Origin: Acidobacteriota bacterium
GTDB taxonomy: Bacteria > Acidobacteriota > Terriglobia > Terriglobales > Acidobacteriaceae
Length of the DNA: 64,000 nucleotides
Assembly: GCA_003225175.1 (NCBI GenBank)
Contig: QIBA01000035.1
Coordinates: forward strand, 47,565 to 111,564
Reading direction: 5' to 3'
Position 1 is the stretch's first letter; the number at the start of each line of letters is the position of its first letter. The notes under the pieces are model-generated. The model made no database searches and had not been told where the DNA came from. It worked only from the letters and a program-made list of their open reading frames with translations. The translations under genes and the position numbers were made by a program. Of the stretch, positions 46,666 through 58,368 are shown piece by piece.

Positions 46666-49038
46666 ATGAACGCTCTACACCGGCCGTTTACGCCTACTAA
46701 GAACCGTCGTTTCAACGAGTTGATCGGCTTCTCGATGATCGCGGCGGCGCTGCTGCTTTTCCTTGCCTTCGCATCCTACTCACCCTTTGATCCCTCGCTG
46801 AACACCGCCTCGGTGTCCGAAGGCAGCCCAACTCACAACTGGATCGGCCGCGTCGGTGCAGTCATCGCCGATTTGTCCTTGCAAGCCCTTGGCATTGCAG
46901 TCTTTGCCCTTCCCGTGATGCTGGGAATGCTCGGACTGCGCTGGTTTCGCTCGCGGCACATCCATTCGCCAATCGAGAAGCTGCTTGGAGCTTTGACTCT
47001 TTTGCTGTTCATTCCGGCCTTCATGGGATTGCTGCCGGGACATCTTCGCTGGATGCATGCGCTAGCGATTGAAGGCGTATCTGGAAAGCTTCTCGCCGAC
47101 TTTTTAATCCATTACTTCAACCTGCCTGGAGCGTACATTGTCGCTCTCAGCGTGATCTCTGCGGCGCTCTACCTTTGCACCACGTTTTCATTTACTGAAC
47201 TTCACTACTGGCTGGAGACACGCTTCACCTTTGTAACAGCAGCATGGCAGCGCCTGCAGGATTGGCGCGCTGAGCGTGTCAAATTGAGAGCTCAGAAAGA
47301 GCTGGAGAGGCGCAAGGCCAACCGGCCCATGGTCACAAGTCAATTGCTTCCGGCGAAGAAAGTACCCCCGGCGGCCCAGGTTTCGGATCGGTACGAATCA
47401 GCCCGTCCAGTAAAGACTGGCTTGGAGCAAATGGCTGAATCGCTTTCCGCTGTCGAAAAGGAAGGCGAACCGGAGCTAGACGAGCGCACTGCTGAAGATC
47501 GGGAAATTGAAGTTGGCAGGCGCGCAGATTCAGACACAAAGCGAAAGACGGTGTTACCCAAGACTCACGGAACCTTCCAACTTCCTCCAAGTGCGATGTT
47601 GAAGCGCCCAGATGAGCAGTACGCCATCGACGAAGCCGAGCTCAAAGAGCAGGCGCAGATTCTGGTGGAGAAGTGTGCGGAGTTCGATGTTCATGGCACC
47701 ATTACGCACATCAACCCCGGCCCGGTAGTTACGACTTTCGAGATGAAGCCCGAAGCGGGAATCAAGTACAGCCGCATCACCAGCCTTTCCGAAGACCTAT
47801 GCCTTGCCATGAAGGCGGAAAGCATCCTGATTGAGCGCATGGCCGGCAAGAGCACGGTCGGCATTCAGGTGCCGAACGTCGAGCGGGAGACGATCTACCT
47901 TCGCGAAATCGTTGAGTCGCAAAGCTTCGCTGATGCGCGCTCGCGACTGACGCTAGCTTTGGGCAAGGACATCAACGGCCGAATAATAACCGCCGATCTT
48001 GCGACCATGCCCCATTTATTGATCGCCGGCTCAACCGGGTCAGGTAAGTCAGTAGCGATCAACGCGATGATCATGTCACTGCTGTTCAAGGCCACTCCCG
48101 ATCAGGTGCGTCTGATTCTCGTGGATCCCAAGCGAGTCGAACTCGGAAACTACGATGGCGTTCCACATCTTTACACGCCGATCATTACTGAGCCGAAGCT
48201 TGCTGCCGTCGCGCTGCGCAACGCCGTGCGTGAGATGGAGCGTCGCCTGAAGTTGCTGGCCGAGAAGAGCGTCCGCAACATCGATCAGTACAACAAGCTC
48301 TTTGCAGAAGACACGCCTAGTCTGTTTGACGAGGACAGCGAGCACAAGCCGCTTCCATACATCGTCATCATCCTCGACGAACTCGCCGACCTGATGATGC
48401 TCGACGGGAAGAACGTTGAAGAATCGATTACGCGACTCGCACAAATGGCGCGCGCTGTTGGGATCCATTTAATTCTCGCGACCCAGCGGCCTTCAGTCGA
48501 CGTAATCACCGGCCTCATCAAAGCCAACGTGCCCAGCCGGATTTCGTTCCGCGTTGCAACGAAGGTTGATTCGCGCACGATTCTCGACGCGAACGGAGCG
48601 GAGTCATTACTCGGACGCGGCGATATGCTCTTCCTGGCTCCAGGTTCCGCTCGCGTGCAGCGCGTTCACGCTCCTCTCGTAACAGAGAAGGAAATCGCCC
48701 AAGTCGTCGAATTCTGGCGCTCGCAAGGCGAAGCAGAATACGAGAAAAAATTCCTCGAAACTCCGAAAGAGGAAGGCAACAGCGTCCAAGGAGGGGCCGG
48801 CGACGGCGAAGATGAGCACGACGAACTCTTCGAAGATGCAGTGCGTCTAGTACTCGACTTTGGAAAGGCCTCCACTTCGCTGCTGCAACGTCGTCTACGG
48901 ATTGGCTACGGGCGCGCAGCGCACCTGATCGACCTCATGGAACGCGATGGTATCGTCGGCGCCGCGGATGGTCCGAAACCTCGCGAAGTGTTGAAGCGTC
49001 CAGATTGGATTGACGAGGTCGAACAGGCCATGCGATAG
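46666..49038 (+). CDS. ftsK: DNA translocase FtsK/SpoIIIE
   Basis: 790 residues. Four membrane helices lie in the first 170 residues (LIGFSMIAAALLLFLAF and others), anchoring it at the division septum. A charged linker follows (about 190-290). The motor has Walker A GSTGSGKSVAINAM near 455, Walker B YIVIILDELADLMM and the arginine-rich ATQRPSVDVITGLIK. The C-terminal gamma winged helix (VRLVLDFGKASTSLLQRRL, AAHLIDLMERDGIVG) binds KOPS/SRS sites. It clears chromosome ends through the septum and activates XerCD. Start is ATG at 46666 with GAAGG upstream; an upstream TTG is less likely. Confidence 0.96.
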   Translation: MNALHRPFTPTKNRRFNELIGFSMIAAALLLFLAFASYSPFDPSLNTASVSEGSPTHNWIGRVGAVIADLSLQALGIAVFALPVMLGMLGLRWFRSRHIHSPIEKLLGALTLLLFIPAFMGLLPGHLRWMHALAIEGVSGKLLADFLIHYFNLPGAYIVALSVISAALYLCTTFSFTELHYWLETRFTFVTAAWQRLQDWRAERVKLRAQKELERRKANRPMVTSQLLPAKKVPPAAQVSDRYESARPVKTGLEQMAESLSAVEKEGEPELDERTAEDREIEVGRRADSDTKRKTVLPKTHGTFQLPPSAMLKRPDEQYAIDEAELKEQAQILVEKCAEFDVHGTITHINPGPVVTTFEMKPEAGIKYSRITSLSEDLCLAMKAESILIERMAGKSTVGIQVPNVERETIYLREIVESQSFADARSRLTLALGKDINGRIITADLATMPHLLIAGSTGSGKSVAINAMIMSLLFKATPDQVRLILVDPKRVELGNYDGVPHLYTPIITEPKLAAVALRNAVREMERRLKLLAEKSVRNIDQYNKLFAEDTPSLFDEDSEHKPLPYIVIILDELADLMMLDGKNVEESITRLAQMARAVGIHLILATQRPSVDVITGLIKANVPSRISFRVATKVDSRTILDANGAESLLGRGDMLFLAPGSARVQRVHAPLVTEKEIAQVVEFWRSQGEAEYEKKFLETPKEEGNSVQGGAGDGEDEHDELFEDAVRLVLDFGKASTSLLQRRLRIGYGRAAHLIDLMERDGIVGAADGPKPREVLKRPDWIDEVEQAMR

Positions 49039-49505
49039 AATCCGCAGCCAAGGGCCGATTTGCAACGCGAACCGCTGGAGCGAGTCATTGGTTACTTGCC
49101 TTCGCCCTTTCTTTGTTGGCTAACGCGTGCGTTGCAAAGTGCGTTCTTTTTACTTCTCGCGGCCATTCCCCTTGGTTATGAAAGCTTCGTTCACGGCATG
49201 CGGTCCGATGTCTCTATCTGGTTCCAATGCTTTCTCTCTCCTGAGTAGTGTTTGAATTGTTCCGCCCACACCGCAAACTTTCTTGGATGCTCTTGGCAGG
49301 GCGTTGGAGATCGTACCCAACGGGATGATGGTCAACTTCATTTACTACTTCTTGTTGGCTTTTGGAGCTTCACTTTGTCTTTCCTCGCTGCCGAAGGCTT
49401 GTACTTCCGCCCGAAGTAATGCTTCGTAGGCGACAGGAAGACGACGTTATCCCCAACCTATGGACTTCCGTTCTAAAATGCAGACATAACCACCAGGACG
49501 GACCC
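49039..49505. other. Intergenic stretch between ftsK and the HMGL-like gene
   Basis: 467 bases without a convincing gene. A minus-strand frame at 49150-49341 (63 residues, MKLTIIPLGTIS at its start) has no good ribosome site and no known family. The frame of the downstream gene stays open from 49362 but reads RRLVLPPEVMLRRR, not the family sequence. T-rich bits near 49145-49160 and 49340-49375 may hold promoters. Confidence 0.4.
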
Positions 49506-50774
49506 TTGGCCCTGAAGCATTCAGACCTGATTTACGACTGGAACAACGTTCCTGGCGCTGCTTTCAAGCCTGCCGGCCGCGTGATGCTTACTGACGAGTC
49601 GTTGCGCGATGGGCTTCAGTCACCTTCAGTGAAGGACCCCACGATCGAGGAAAAGCTTCGTATTCTCCACCTGATGGAGAAGCTCGGGATCAACCATCTC
49701 GATATGGGACTGCCGGGCGCCGGAAAGCGATCTTATGCAGATGTGGAGCGGCTTGCTCGCGAGATTCGAGACGCAAAACTCAAGATTCGGGGAAACTGCG
49801 CGGCGCGAACTCACGAGAGTGACATTCGACCGGTAGCTGAGATTCAGGACAAAGTCGGTATTCCCATCGAAGCCGCGACCTTTATTGGATCAAGTCCCAT
49901 CCGCCGCTATGTCGAGGACTGGAGCGACGACTTTCTCCTGAAGACCACGGAATCCGCAGTGAAATTTGCCCGCTCTCTTGGTCTAGAGGTGATGTATGTC
50001 ACCGAGGATACGACACGCTGTGATCCCGAAACGGTAAAACGACTTTATAAGACCGCTATTGAATGCGGCGCACGCGCAATTGTCATTTGTGACACTTGTG
50101 GACATGTCACTCCGGCCGGAGTCACTGCACTCATCCGTTTTGTCGTCGATGAAATCGTGAAGCCTAGCGGGGAGCAAATTCGTGTCGACTGGCACGGGCA
50201 CTGTGATCGTGGCCTTGCCGTGGCAAATTCCCTGGCAGCCCTTGCTGCTGGAGCAGACTGCGTCCACGCTTGCGCAATAGGTATCGGCGAGCGCGTCGGC
50301 AATACGCAAATGGACCAGATGCTGGTGAACCTCAAGCTCATGGACGTTGCGCCATGGGAAGATCAGGACCTTACCTCATTGAAGGAGTACTGCGAGACAG
50401 TTTCTCGCTCCACAGGTGTCCCAATTCCGAAGAATTACCCCGTGCTGGGAGATGATGCTTTTCGAACTGCGACAGGTGTGCACGCGGCTGCAGTAATCAA
50501 AGCGTTCCGCAAGAAAGACATCGAACTCGCGAACACCGTTTATTCAGGCGTGCCGTCTCATTACTTTGGAATGGAGCAGATCATCGAGATTGGTCCCATG
50601 TCCGGCAAGTCGAATGTAGTCTTTTGGCTTGAGCGCAAGGGACTCCCTGCCGATGAGGTCACGGTAGACCGCATCTTCCAGAAAGCCAAACAATCCCATC
50701 GAACACTTCTTGATCACGAGATCATGGAGTGCATTGCCCGCGACAGTCGCCCAACTATTGCCAGCGCCGATTAA
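49506..50774 (+). CDS. HMG-CoA lyase/2-isopropylmalate synthase-type acyltransferase (HMGL-like)
   Basis: 422 residues of a metal-dependent TIM barrel. Hallmarks are MLTDESLRDGLQSPS (the DxxxRDGxQ metal and base motif), MYVTEDTTRCDPE, VICDTCGHVTPAG and VDWHGHCDRGLAVANS (HxH metal ligands). Close relatives are isopropylmalate/homocitrate synthases and HMG-CoA lyases; which substrate this one uses is unclear, and the LeuA C-terminal regulatory domain is absent. Start is TTG at 49506 (MALKHSDLIYDWN) with AGGA upstream. The next M20 peptidase starts five bases after the stop. Confidence 0.78.
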   Translation: MALKHSDLIYDWNNVPGAAFKPAGRVMLTDESLRDGLQSPSVKDPTIEEKLRILHLMEKLGINHLDMGLPGAGKRSYADVERLAREIRDAKLKIRGNCAARTHESDIRPVAEIQDKVGIPIEAATFIGSSPIRRYVEDWSDDFLLKTTESAVKFARSLGLEVMYVTEDTTRCDPETVKRLYKTAIECGARAIVICDTCGHVTPAGVTALIRFVVDEIVKPSGEQIRVDWHGHCDRGLAVANSLAALAAGADCVHACAIGIGERVGNTQMDQMLVNLKLMDVAPWEDQDLTSLKEYCETVSRSTGVPIPKNYPVLGDDAFRTATGVHAAAVIKAFRKKDIELANTVYSGVPSHYFGMEQIIEIGPMSGKSNVVFWLERKGLPADEVTVDRIFQKAKQSHRTLLDHEIMECIARDSRPTIASAD

Positions 50775-50779
50775 TTCCC

Positions 50780-52009
50780 ATGGACTCGCCCACCCGTACC
50801 GCTCCAGAAACTGTGCCGCAGGAAATCGCGCAACTTGCTGCAATGCGTCTCATACACGCAGCTTTTGCCTGGTTTCAATTGCGAGAGCAGGAACTGAGGC
50901 GCGTGCAGCTTCAAATCGCGCGTATCCCGGCTCCCCCATTCGGGGAAGCTGCGCGTGCGGAATGGCTGCGTGGAAAATTTGCAGCAATCGGGCTTGAGGA
51001 TGTCGAAGTCGACGCAATTGGAAATGTGATTGGTGTGCTTCCGGGCGAGGATCGCGAGCTTCGTGCCGTCGCTATTTCGGCTCACCTAGATACTGTTTTT
51101 CCGGCAGAAACTGAAATCACGATTCATGAAGACCGGGATCGCATTTATGGACCCGGGGTAAGTGATAACGCTGCCGGTCTGACCGCCATGCTTGGAATCG
51201 CGATGTGTCTGCGCGAAGCGCGCATTCGCAATGAGTCCGATTTGGTGTTCATCGGCAACGTGGGCGAAGAGGGCGAAGGAGATTTGCGTGGCTTCCGCTA
51301 CCTATTCGAACAGCCCAAATGGCGCGAACGCATCGGTTACACGCTCGTAATTGACGGCAGCGGAACTGATGCCGTGATTGGCCAGGCGCTCGGCAGCAGG
51401 CGCTTTGAGGTGATTGTCCGCGGCCCAGGCGGTCATTCGTGGAGTGATTTCGGACAGCCTAACCCGATCGTCGCGGTTTCGCGCGTCGTTTCGCGATTCA
51501 GCCAGACGGCGCTGCCTTCGTCTCCGAAGACAACATTCAATTTTGGCGTGATCAGCGGCGGGACATCAGTGAACTCGATTCCCGAAATGGCGCAGGTAAG
51601 TATCGATTTGCGCTCGGCGTCAGGAGAAGAGTTGCAGCGGCTCGAGGATGAGCTGCGCGGTGTGATTCACACTGAGATTCCGACCGGATCGCGTGATGGC
51701 TCCCCCGCAAAACTGAATGTCGAGATCAAGAAGATCGGTGATAGACCAGCGGGAGAGCTTCCGAACGACTGCAGAATTCTGGAAGTCATGCGGGCAGTGG
51801 ACGCACATTTGGGCATCACGTCGCAGCTGCGCCGTGCCTCTACAGACGCAAATATCCCTATATCCATGGGACTTGAGGCCGTAACAATAGGTGCGGGAGG
51901 CACCGGGGGAGGCGCCCACACTTTGCGCGAATGGTTCGATCCCTCGGGACGGTCACTTGCTCTCAAACGGGTTTTGCTTGCAGCGCTTGCGTTGGCGGGC
52001 CTGGAGTAG
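50780..52009 (+). CDS. M20 family peptidase, cytoplasmic
   Basis: 409 residues and no signal peptide. Metal motifs are AISAHLDTVFP near 115, GPGVSDNAAGLTAML near 145 and VGEEGEGDLRGFR near 180, with GTGGGAHTLREWFDP near the end, as in tripeptidase PepT or carboxypeptidase-like M20 enzymes. It begins five bases after the HMGL-like gene, so the two are surely co-transcribed, which hints at a joint amino-acid or N-acyl pathway. The start has no clear Shine-Dalgarno and may rely on coupling. Confidence 0.82.
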   Translation: MDSPTRTAPETVPQEIAQLAAMRLIHAAFAWFQLREQELRRVQLQIARIPAPPFGEAARAEWLRGKFAAIGLEDVEVDAIGNVIGVLPGEDRELRAVAISAHLDTVFPAETEITIHEDRDRIYGPGVSDNAAGLTAMLGIAMCLREARIRNESDLVFIGNVGEEGEGDLRGFRYLFEQPKWRERIGYTLVIDGSGTDAVIGQALGSRRFEVIVRGPGGHSWSDFGQPNPIVAVSRVVSRFSQTALPSSPKTTFNFGVISGGTSVNSIPEMAQVSIDLRSASGEELQRLEDELRGVIHTEIPTGSRDGSPAKLNVEIKKIGDRPAGELPNDCRILEVMRAVDAHLGITSQLRRASTDANIPISMGLEAVTIGAGGTGGGAHTLREWFDPSGRSLALKRVLLAALALAGLE

Positions 52010-52066
52010 CTTTATCTGAAGGCCTTTGTCGCCATAGCCCCAATCTCTCTTCTAAGGTGTGCCGTT

Positions 52067-52233
52067 GATTATGTGGTTCCAGCCGCCCGGCCGGTACGAG
52101 TCTGAAGACGCTAAGATGGCCTGCAGCTGGGGAGCATTATTCAACGACGTTCCGACCAAAAACATGCTCTATTTCGTAGGCCGCATTCCAGTTGCAAGCT
52201 TGTACCGGCCGAGGGGGCTGGAACCAGGTAATC
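52067..52233. repeat. Long imperfect inverted repeat, 31-bp arms, 104-base loop
   Basis: Left arm 52067-52097 and right arm 52202-52233 are near-exact reverse complements. Shared blocks are GATTA, TGGTTCCAGCC and CGGCCGGTAC, with a CC/TG difference and a GCC/CCCT bulge between them. The 288-base gap (52010-52297) between two plus-strand genes is otherwise free of recognisable genes. It may be a short non-autonomous element or a structured leader for the amidohydrolase. Confidence 0.7.
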
Positions 52234-52297
52234 CATGCGCTGACCTACTGCCAAGAGGCTATATTGATCAAAGGTCCTCGACTCTGGAACGCATACC

Positions 52298-54007
52298 GTG
52301 ACAAAAAGCCTGCTCTGTCTGCTTTTGCTCTTGACCTCCGCCTCCTTCACACAAACCGCCGAGGTTATCTTCAGCAACGCCGACATCTACACCGGCGGAC
52401 ACTTCTCAACGCCAAGTGATGCTTTCACTGCCACTGATGGACCAAGAGCGAAAGCTATTGCCGTCGCCAACGGCAAAATCATCGCGGTGGGTGGCGATGA
52501 AGTTCTGAGCCACAAAGGAGCAAAGACGCAAATTGTCGACCTGCGCGGCAAGTTCGTCATGCCGGGATTCAATGATGCTCATTGTCATCTAGCCAGCGGC
52601 GGGCAGGCAAAACTCGAGCTTGATCTGGTCGGCGTGCGCTCCCTGAACGAGATGAAGCAGCGGATCGCGGACGGTACCAAGAAAGCTGCTCCCCGCGAAT
52701 GGATGATCGGTCGTGGCTGGGATCACACGCTGTGGCAATCGCAGCAGCTGCCTAACAGGCAAGATCTGGACGCGGTCACCCCAGGCCATCCTGCATTCTT
52801 TGTACGCGTCGATGGACACATCGCGGTTGCCAATTCAGCCGCGCTGAAGATCGCAGGACTGAATCGCAATAGCAAAGAGATCCCCGGCGGCCAGGCTGAT
52901 CGGGACAGCTCCGGCGAGCTCACAGGAATCGTTCGCGAAAGCACGAAGGAGGCTTTCTACAAGATCATTCCACCCCTCTCAGCAGCCAAACGTCGGCAAG
53001 CCATCGAGCTGGTCCTGGGCGAGGCGGCACAATGGGGACTCACTTCGGCTCAGGACAACTCCGCCTGGGAAGATTTCCTCGTTTACGACCAGCTCAGACG
53101 AGAAGGCAAACTCACGTTACGCATTGCCGAGTGGCTGCGCTTCAACGATCCTGTCAAGACGCTCATCCAGCAGCGAGCTCATCATCCCAGCAGCGATGCG
53201 ATGCTGCACACCACCCAGCTCAAGGGTTTTATGGACGGATCCTTGGGATCGGGCACCGCAGCGATGCTGCAGCCTTATTCCGATAATCCGAAGAACGCCG
53301 GGTTGCCGCAGTACGATCAGGCCACGCTAACGAAGATGACAATTGAACGCGCCTCCTCGGGTTTTCAGATTGGCTTTCATGCGATCGGAGATCGCGGTGC
53401 CAACATGGCGCTAAACGCGTTTCAGGAAGCTTTACGCCAGGTTAAGGCTAACCATTCCAAGACTCCGGCGGGGTCGCAGTCGCCGCTGGACTTCCGTTTT
53501 CGAATTGAGCATGCTCAGGTGGTCGCGCCTTCTGATATTCCACGGTTTCATGAACTAGGCGTAATTGCGTCAATGCAGCCCAATCACCTGCTCACAGATA
53601 TGAACTGGGCAGAGACTCGGATTGGTCCAGAACGGGCCAAGAATTCATATGCCTGGGCTGAATTTCTTAAATCCACCGGGCGTCTTGCTTTCGGGACCGA
53701 TTATCCAGTCGAGCCGATCACACCTTTTCGAGGCCTCTATGCTTCAGTTACCCGAATGAATGAAGCCGGTACGAAGTCTTACTTTGCTGACCAAAAGCTG
53801 AATATCCATCAGGCGATTTATGCGTACACATGGGGCGCTGCCTACGCAGAATTCGAGGAGAAAATAAAAGGGATACTCGTTCCTGGTTATCTCGCCGACT
53901 TTGTTGTCCTGGATCGGGACATTACGCGCGTAGGTGCTCCTGAAATTCTGCAAACGAAGGTATTGCGTACTGTGCTCGGCGGACACACAGTGTACGAGGC
54001 TCGTTAG
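52298..54007 (+). CDS. Exported amidohydrolase, YtcJ-like (amidohydrolase family 3)
   Basis: 569 residues with a signal peptide (MTKSLLCLLLLLTSASF). An N-terminal beta piece (VIFSNADIYTGG) and GFNDAHCHLASGG, the metal-binding HxH, place it in the amidohydrolase superfamily. Later motifs are KGFMDGSLGSGTAAML, QIGFHAIGDRGAN, FRIEHAQVVAPSDIP and AFGTDYPVEPITP, giving the other metal ligands. The YtcJ-like group hydrolyses amides or ring N-acyl bonds; the substrate is unknown. Start is GTG at 52298. Confidence 0.88.
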   Translation: MTKSLLCLLLLLTSASFTQTAEVIFSNADIYTGGHFSTPSDAFTATDGPRAKAIAVANGKIIAVGGDEVLSHKGAKTQIVDLRGKFVMPGFNDAHCHLASGGQAKLELDLVGVRSLNEMKQRIADGTKKAAPREWMIGRGWDHTLWQSQQLPNRQDLDAVTPGHPAFFVRVDGHIAVANSAALKIAGLNRNSKEIPGGQADRDSSGELTGIVRESTKEAFYKIIPPLSAAKRRQAIELVLGEAAQWGLTSAQDNSAWEDFLVYDQLRREGKLTLRIAEWLRFNDPVKTLIQQRAHHPSSDAMLHTTQLKGFMDGSLGSGTAAMLQPYSDNPKNAGLPQYDQATLTKMTIERASSGFQIGFHAIGDRGANMALNAFQEALRQVKANHSKTPAGSQSPLDFRFRIEHAQVVAPSDIPRFHELGVIASMQPNHLLTDMNWAETRIGPERAKNSYAWAEFLKSTGRLAFGTDYPVEPITPFRGLYASVTRMNEAGTKSYFADQKLNIHQAIYAYTWGAAYAEFEEKIKGILVPGYLADFVVLDRDITRVGAPEILQTKVLRTVLGGHTVYEAR

Positions 54008-54010
54008 GTT

Positions 54011-54093
54011 TGTCATTCCGAAGCGAACCGAGGAATCCCTACCCTTACCTTGCTGGCAGCTATGGGGATCCTCGGCTCTGCTCGGAATGGACA
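54011..54093. repeat. TGTCATTCCGA...GAGGAATC hairpin element, full copy
   Basis: Left arm 54011-54041 (TGTCATTCCGAAGCG, then CCGAGGAATCCCTA) pairs with 54061-54093 (TATGGGGATCCTCGG, then GCTCGGAATGGACA), leaving a loop of about 20 bases. It lies directly after the amidohydrolase stop. Sister copies are at 33474 and 37842. Confidence 0.65.
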
Positions 54094-54242
54094 AGCTGCG
54101 GCAAACACAAGCCACTAGGGCCACTCCCCGCAGTACATGACCTTCCCGCACGTTGTCAGCTTGTTAAACACAGCATAAAACTAATGAGCACTCTCCCCCT
54201 GCAGAGCGCGCTACCCGGCTCCCCAAGACCCCAGGAGGCTTC

Positions 54243-55508
54243 ATGCACCACGCGGTATACGGAACCGGCTATCTGGCAACGGTGGTTTCATCGTGTCTAG
54301 CCGATTTTGGGCTGCCAGTTACATGCTTTCACGAAGATGTACCGCGTATCGCCTCACTCGCCCGGGATGAGACGCCTTACTACGAAAAAAATTTGAAGGA
54401 AGTCGTCCGGCGCAATGTCCGCTCCGGCCGACTCGCGTTTTCGCACGACGTCGAACGCACTTGCCGCAAGTCGCTGATGATCTTCATCGCTCAAGACAGC
54501 CAGGATGGCCTTGAGGAAGTGGCTACCCGTCTTTCCCGTTTCTGCACCGACGATCACATATTGGTAATTAGCAGCCCAGCGCCCGTGGGCACAGCATCGC
54601 GCATCGAGCGCAGCTTGCGTTCTGCCGGATCAAAGATCGCAATTGTCTCGCATCCCGTTTTCGTAACTGACGGTTGCGCTGTCGAAGACTTCAATTGGCC
54701 GGACCGCATTCTGCTCGGTACCGATTCAAATGCTGCCATCCAGGCGATGAAGATGCTGTACCGGCCCCTGGTGATGCGCGGCGTGCCGGTCATCGTGACC
54801 AATCACGAAACCGCCGAACTGGCTCGTGAAGCTTCGACAGCCTTCCTAGCCACGAAGATTTCGTTCATTAATGAACTCGCCACGCTTTGCGAGCACGTGC
54901 GAGCAGATGCTGTCGATCTCGCTTTGGCCCTGGGACTCGACAAAAAGATTGCACCGCGCTGCTTCCAGCCGGGGACCTCCATTGGTGGCCCTTTTGTCGA
55001 AGCCGAAATGGAATCTTTGGCACAGCTCGCCGTAAGCAATGGTGTATCGCTCAAGATTCTCAGCGCTGCACGCGAAGTAAATCAGAGCTTATGTGAGCGC
55101 ATCATGACAAAACTGTCATCGGCGCTGCAATCCGTGCAAGGTAAGCAAGTCGGACTGTTGGGTTTGGCGTTCAAGCCCAACAGCAACTCCGTTGTTGCCT
55201 CGACCTCCATGCAACTGGCAAAGCGATTAGTGAACATGGGCGCTCAGGTACGGGCTTATGATCCCGCGGCGATCGAAGGAGCTCGCGCCGAGTTGAACGG
55301 ATCTGTTCGTTATTGCGATAACGCCTACGCCGCTGCGGAAGGAGTCGATGCCTTGGTACTCGGCACTGCATGGTCCGAGTTCCGCAGCCTCGACTACGAT
55401 CGGATCAAGCGATCACTCAAACGTCCGTTGATTGTGGACACCAAGAACATCCTCGATGCAGTGAGAATGCGGTCGCTTGGGTTTGAGTACGTCGGCATTG
55501 GTCGATAG
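54243..55508 (+). CDS. UDP-glucose/GDP-mannose dehydrogenase-fold protein with altered active site
   Basis: 421 residues covering the whole UGD fold: NAD domain (HHAVYGTGYLATVVSSCLAD), central helix (TAFLATKISFINELATLCEH), dimer helix, and UDP-sugar domain (GLLGLAFKPNSNSVVASTS, GAQVRAYDPAA). Sites that UGD enzymes keep are changed. The GGSCFPKD motif aligns without gaps to GGPFVEAE at 248-255, so the catalytic Cys is Phe251 and the Lys is Ala. Arg195 and Thr199 take the places of the helix Lys and Asn. NTDDMRES is NSNSVVAS, with Val318 for the Arg that binds UDP-sugar. It may be a pseudoenzyme or act on another ligand. It is convergent with ahcY. Confidence 0.8.
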   Translation: MHHAVYGTGYLATVVSSCLADFGLPVTCFHEDVPRIASLARDETPYYEKNLKEVVRRNVRSGRLAFSHDVERTCRKSLMIFIAQDSQDGLEEVATRLSRFCTDDHILVISSPAPVGTASRIERSLRSAGSKIAIVSHPVFVTDGCAVEDFNWPDRILLGTDSNAAIQAMKMLYRPLVMRGVPVIVTNHETAELAREASTAFLATKISFINELATLCEHVRADAVDLALALGLDKKIAPRCFQPGTSIGGPFVEAEMESLAQLAVSNGVSLKILSAAREVNQSLCERIMTKLSSALQSVQGKQVGLLGLAFKPNSNSVVASTSMQLAKRLVNMGAQVRAYDPAAIEGARAELNGSVRYCDNAYAAAEGVDALVLGTAWSEFRSLDYDRIKRSLKRPLIVDTKNILDAVRMRSLGFEYVGIGR

Positions 55509-55522
55509 CGGTCCAAACAAAA

Positions 55523-55544
55523 CGCCGGGCAATTGCGCCCGGCG
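55523..55544. terminator. Hairpin terminator between UGD-like and ahcY genes
   Basis: CGCCGGGC (55523-55530) pairs with GCCCGGCG (55537-55544) around AATTGC. On the minus strand it is followed by TTTTGTTT, so it should end the ahcY transcript. It can also stop the convergent gene. The right arm runs into CTCCG, forming GGCGCTCCG of the CGGAGCGCC family. Confidence 0.8.
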
Positions 55545-55566
55545 CTCCGAAACAGCCAATCTGGGA

Positions 55567-58118
<2,552 letters not shown>

Positions 58119-58277
58119 GCTTTTACTCCTCCACAGAATTATTTATAGGCAGCAGTTAGCGCCTGAGGGACAGAGCCTTGGAAGACGCACACACGAGGGG
58201 TGACTGACTTCTTTGCTGTTCAGAGTACGTTAGCAGACACTCACCCCATCGGCAAGCAATCTGTGCACTGCTAAGTC

Positions 58278-58306
58278 ATTATAATCATGTCCACTTAAGG
58301 CATTAA
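58278..58306 (-). promoter_or_regulatory. Predicted sigma-70-type promoter for metK-ahcY
   Basis: On the minus strand a perfect -10 TATAAT (58278-58283) lies 17 bases downstream of TTAATG (58301-58306), which is a partial -35. It is in the gap between the rodZ-like gene end and metK and would give a leader of about 150 bases. Confidence 0.5.
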
Positions 58307-58368
58307 CTCCGCATCTATGTGAGGCGCAATTTGACGGCTGAACGGCAGAAATCGGGATGCAAATGGGG

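Noticed and set aside
49150..49341. 63-residue minus-strand frame between ftsK and the HMGL-like gene
   Set aside because: No family, weak start site, no partner gene; kept only as a note on the gap.
52059..52301. Plus-strand frame across the long inverted repeat
   Set aside because: 80 residues with no domain; it includes both repeat arms and has no ribosome site.
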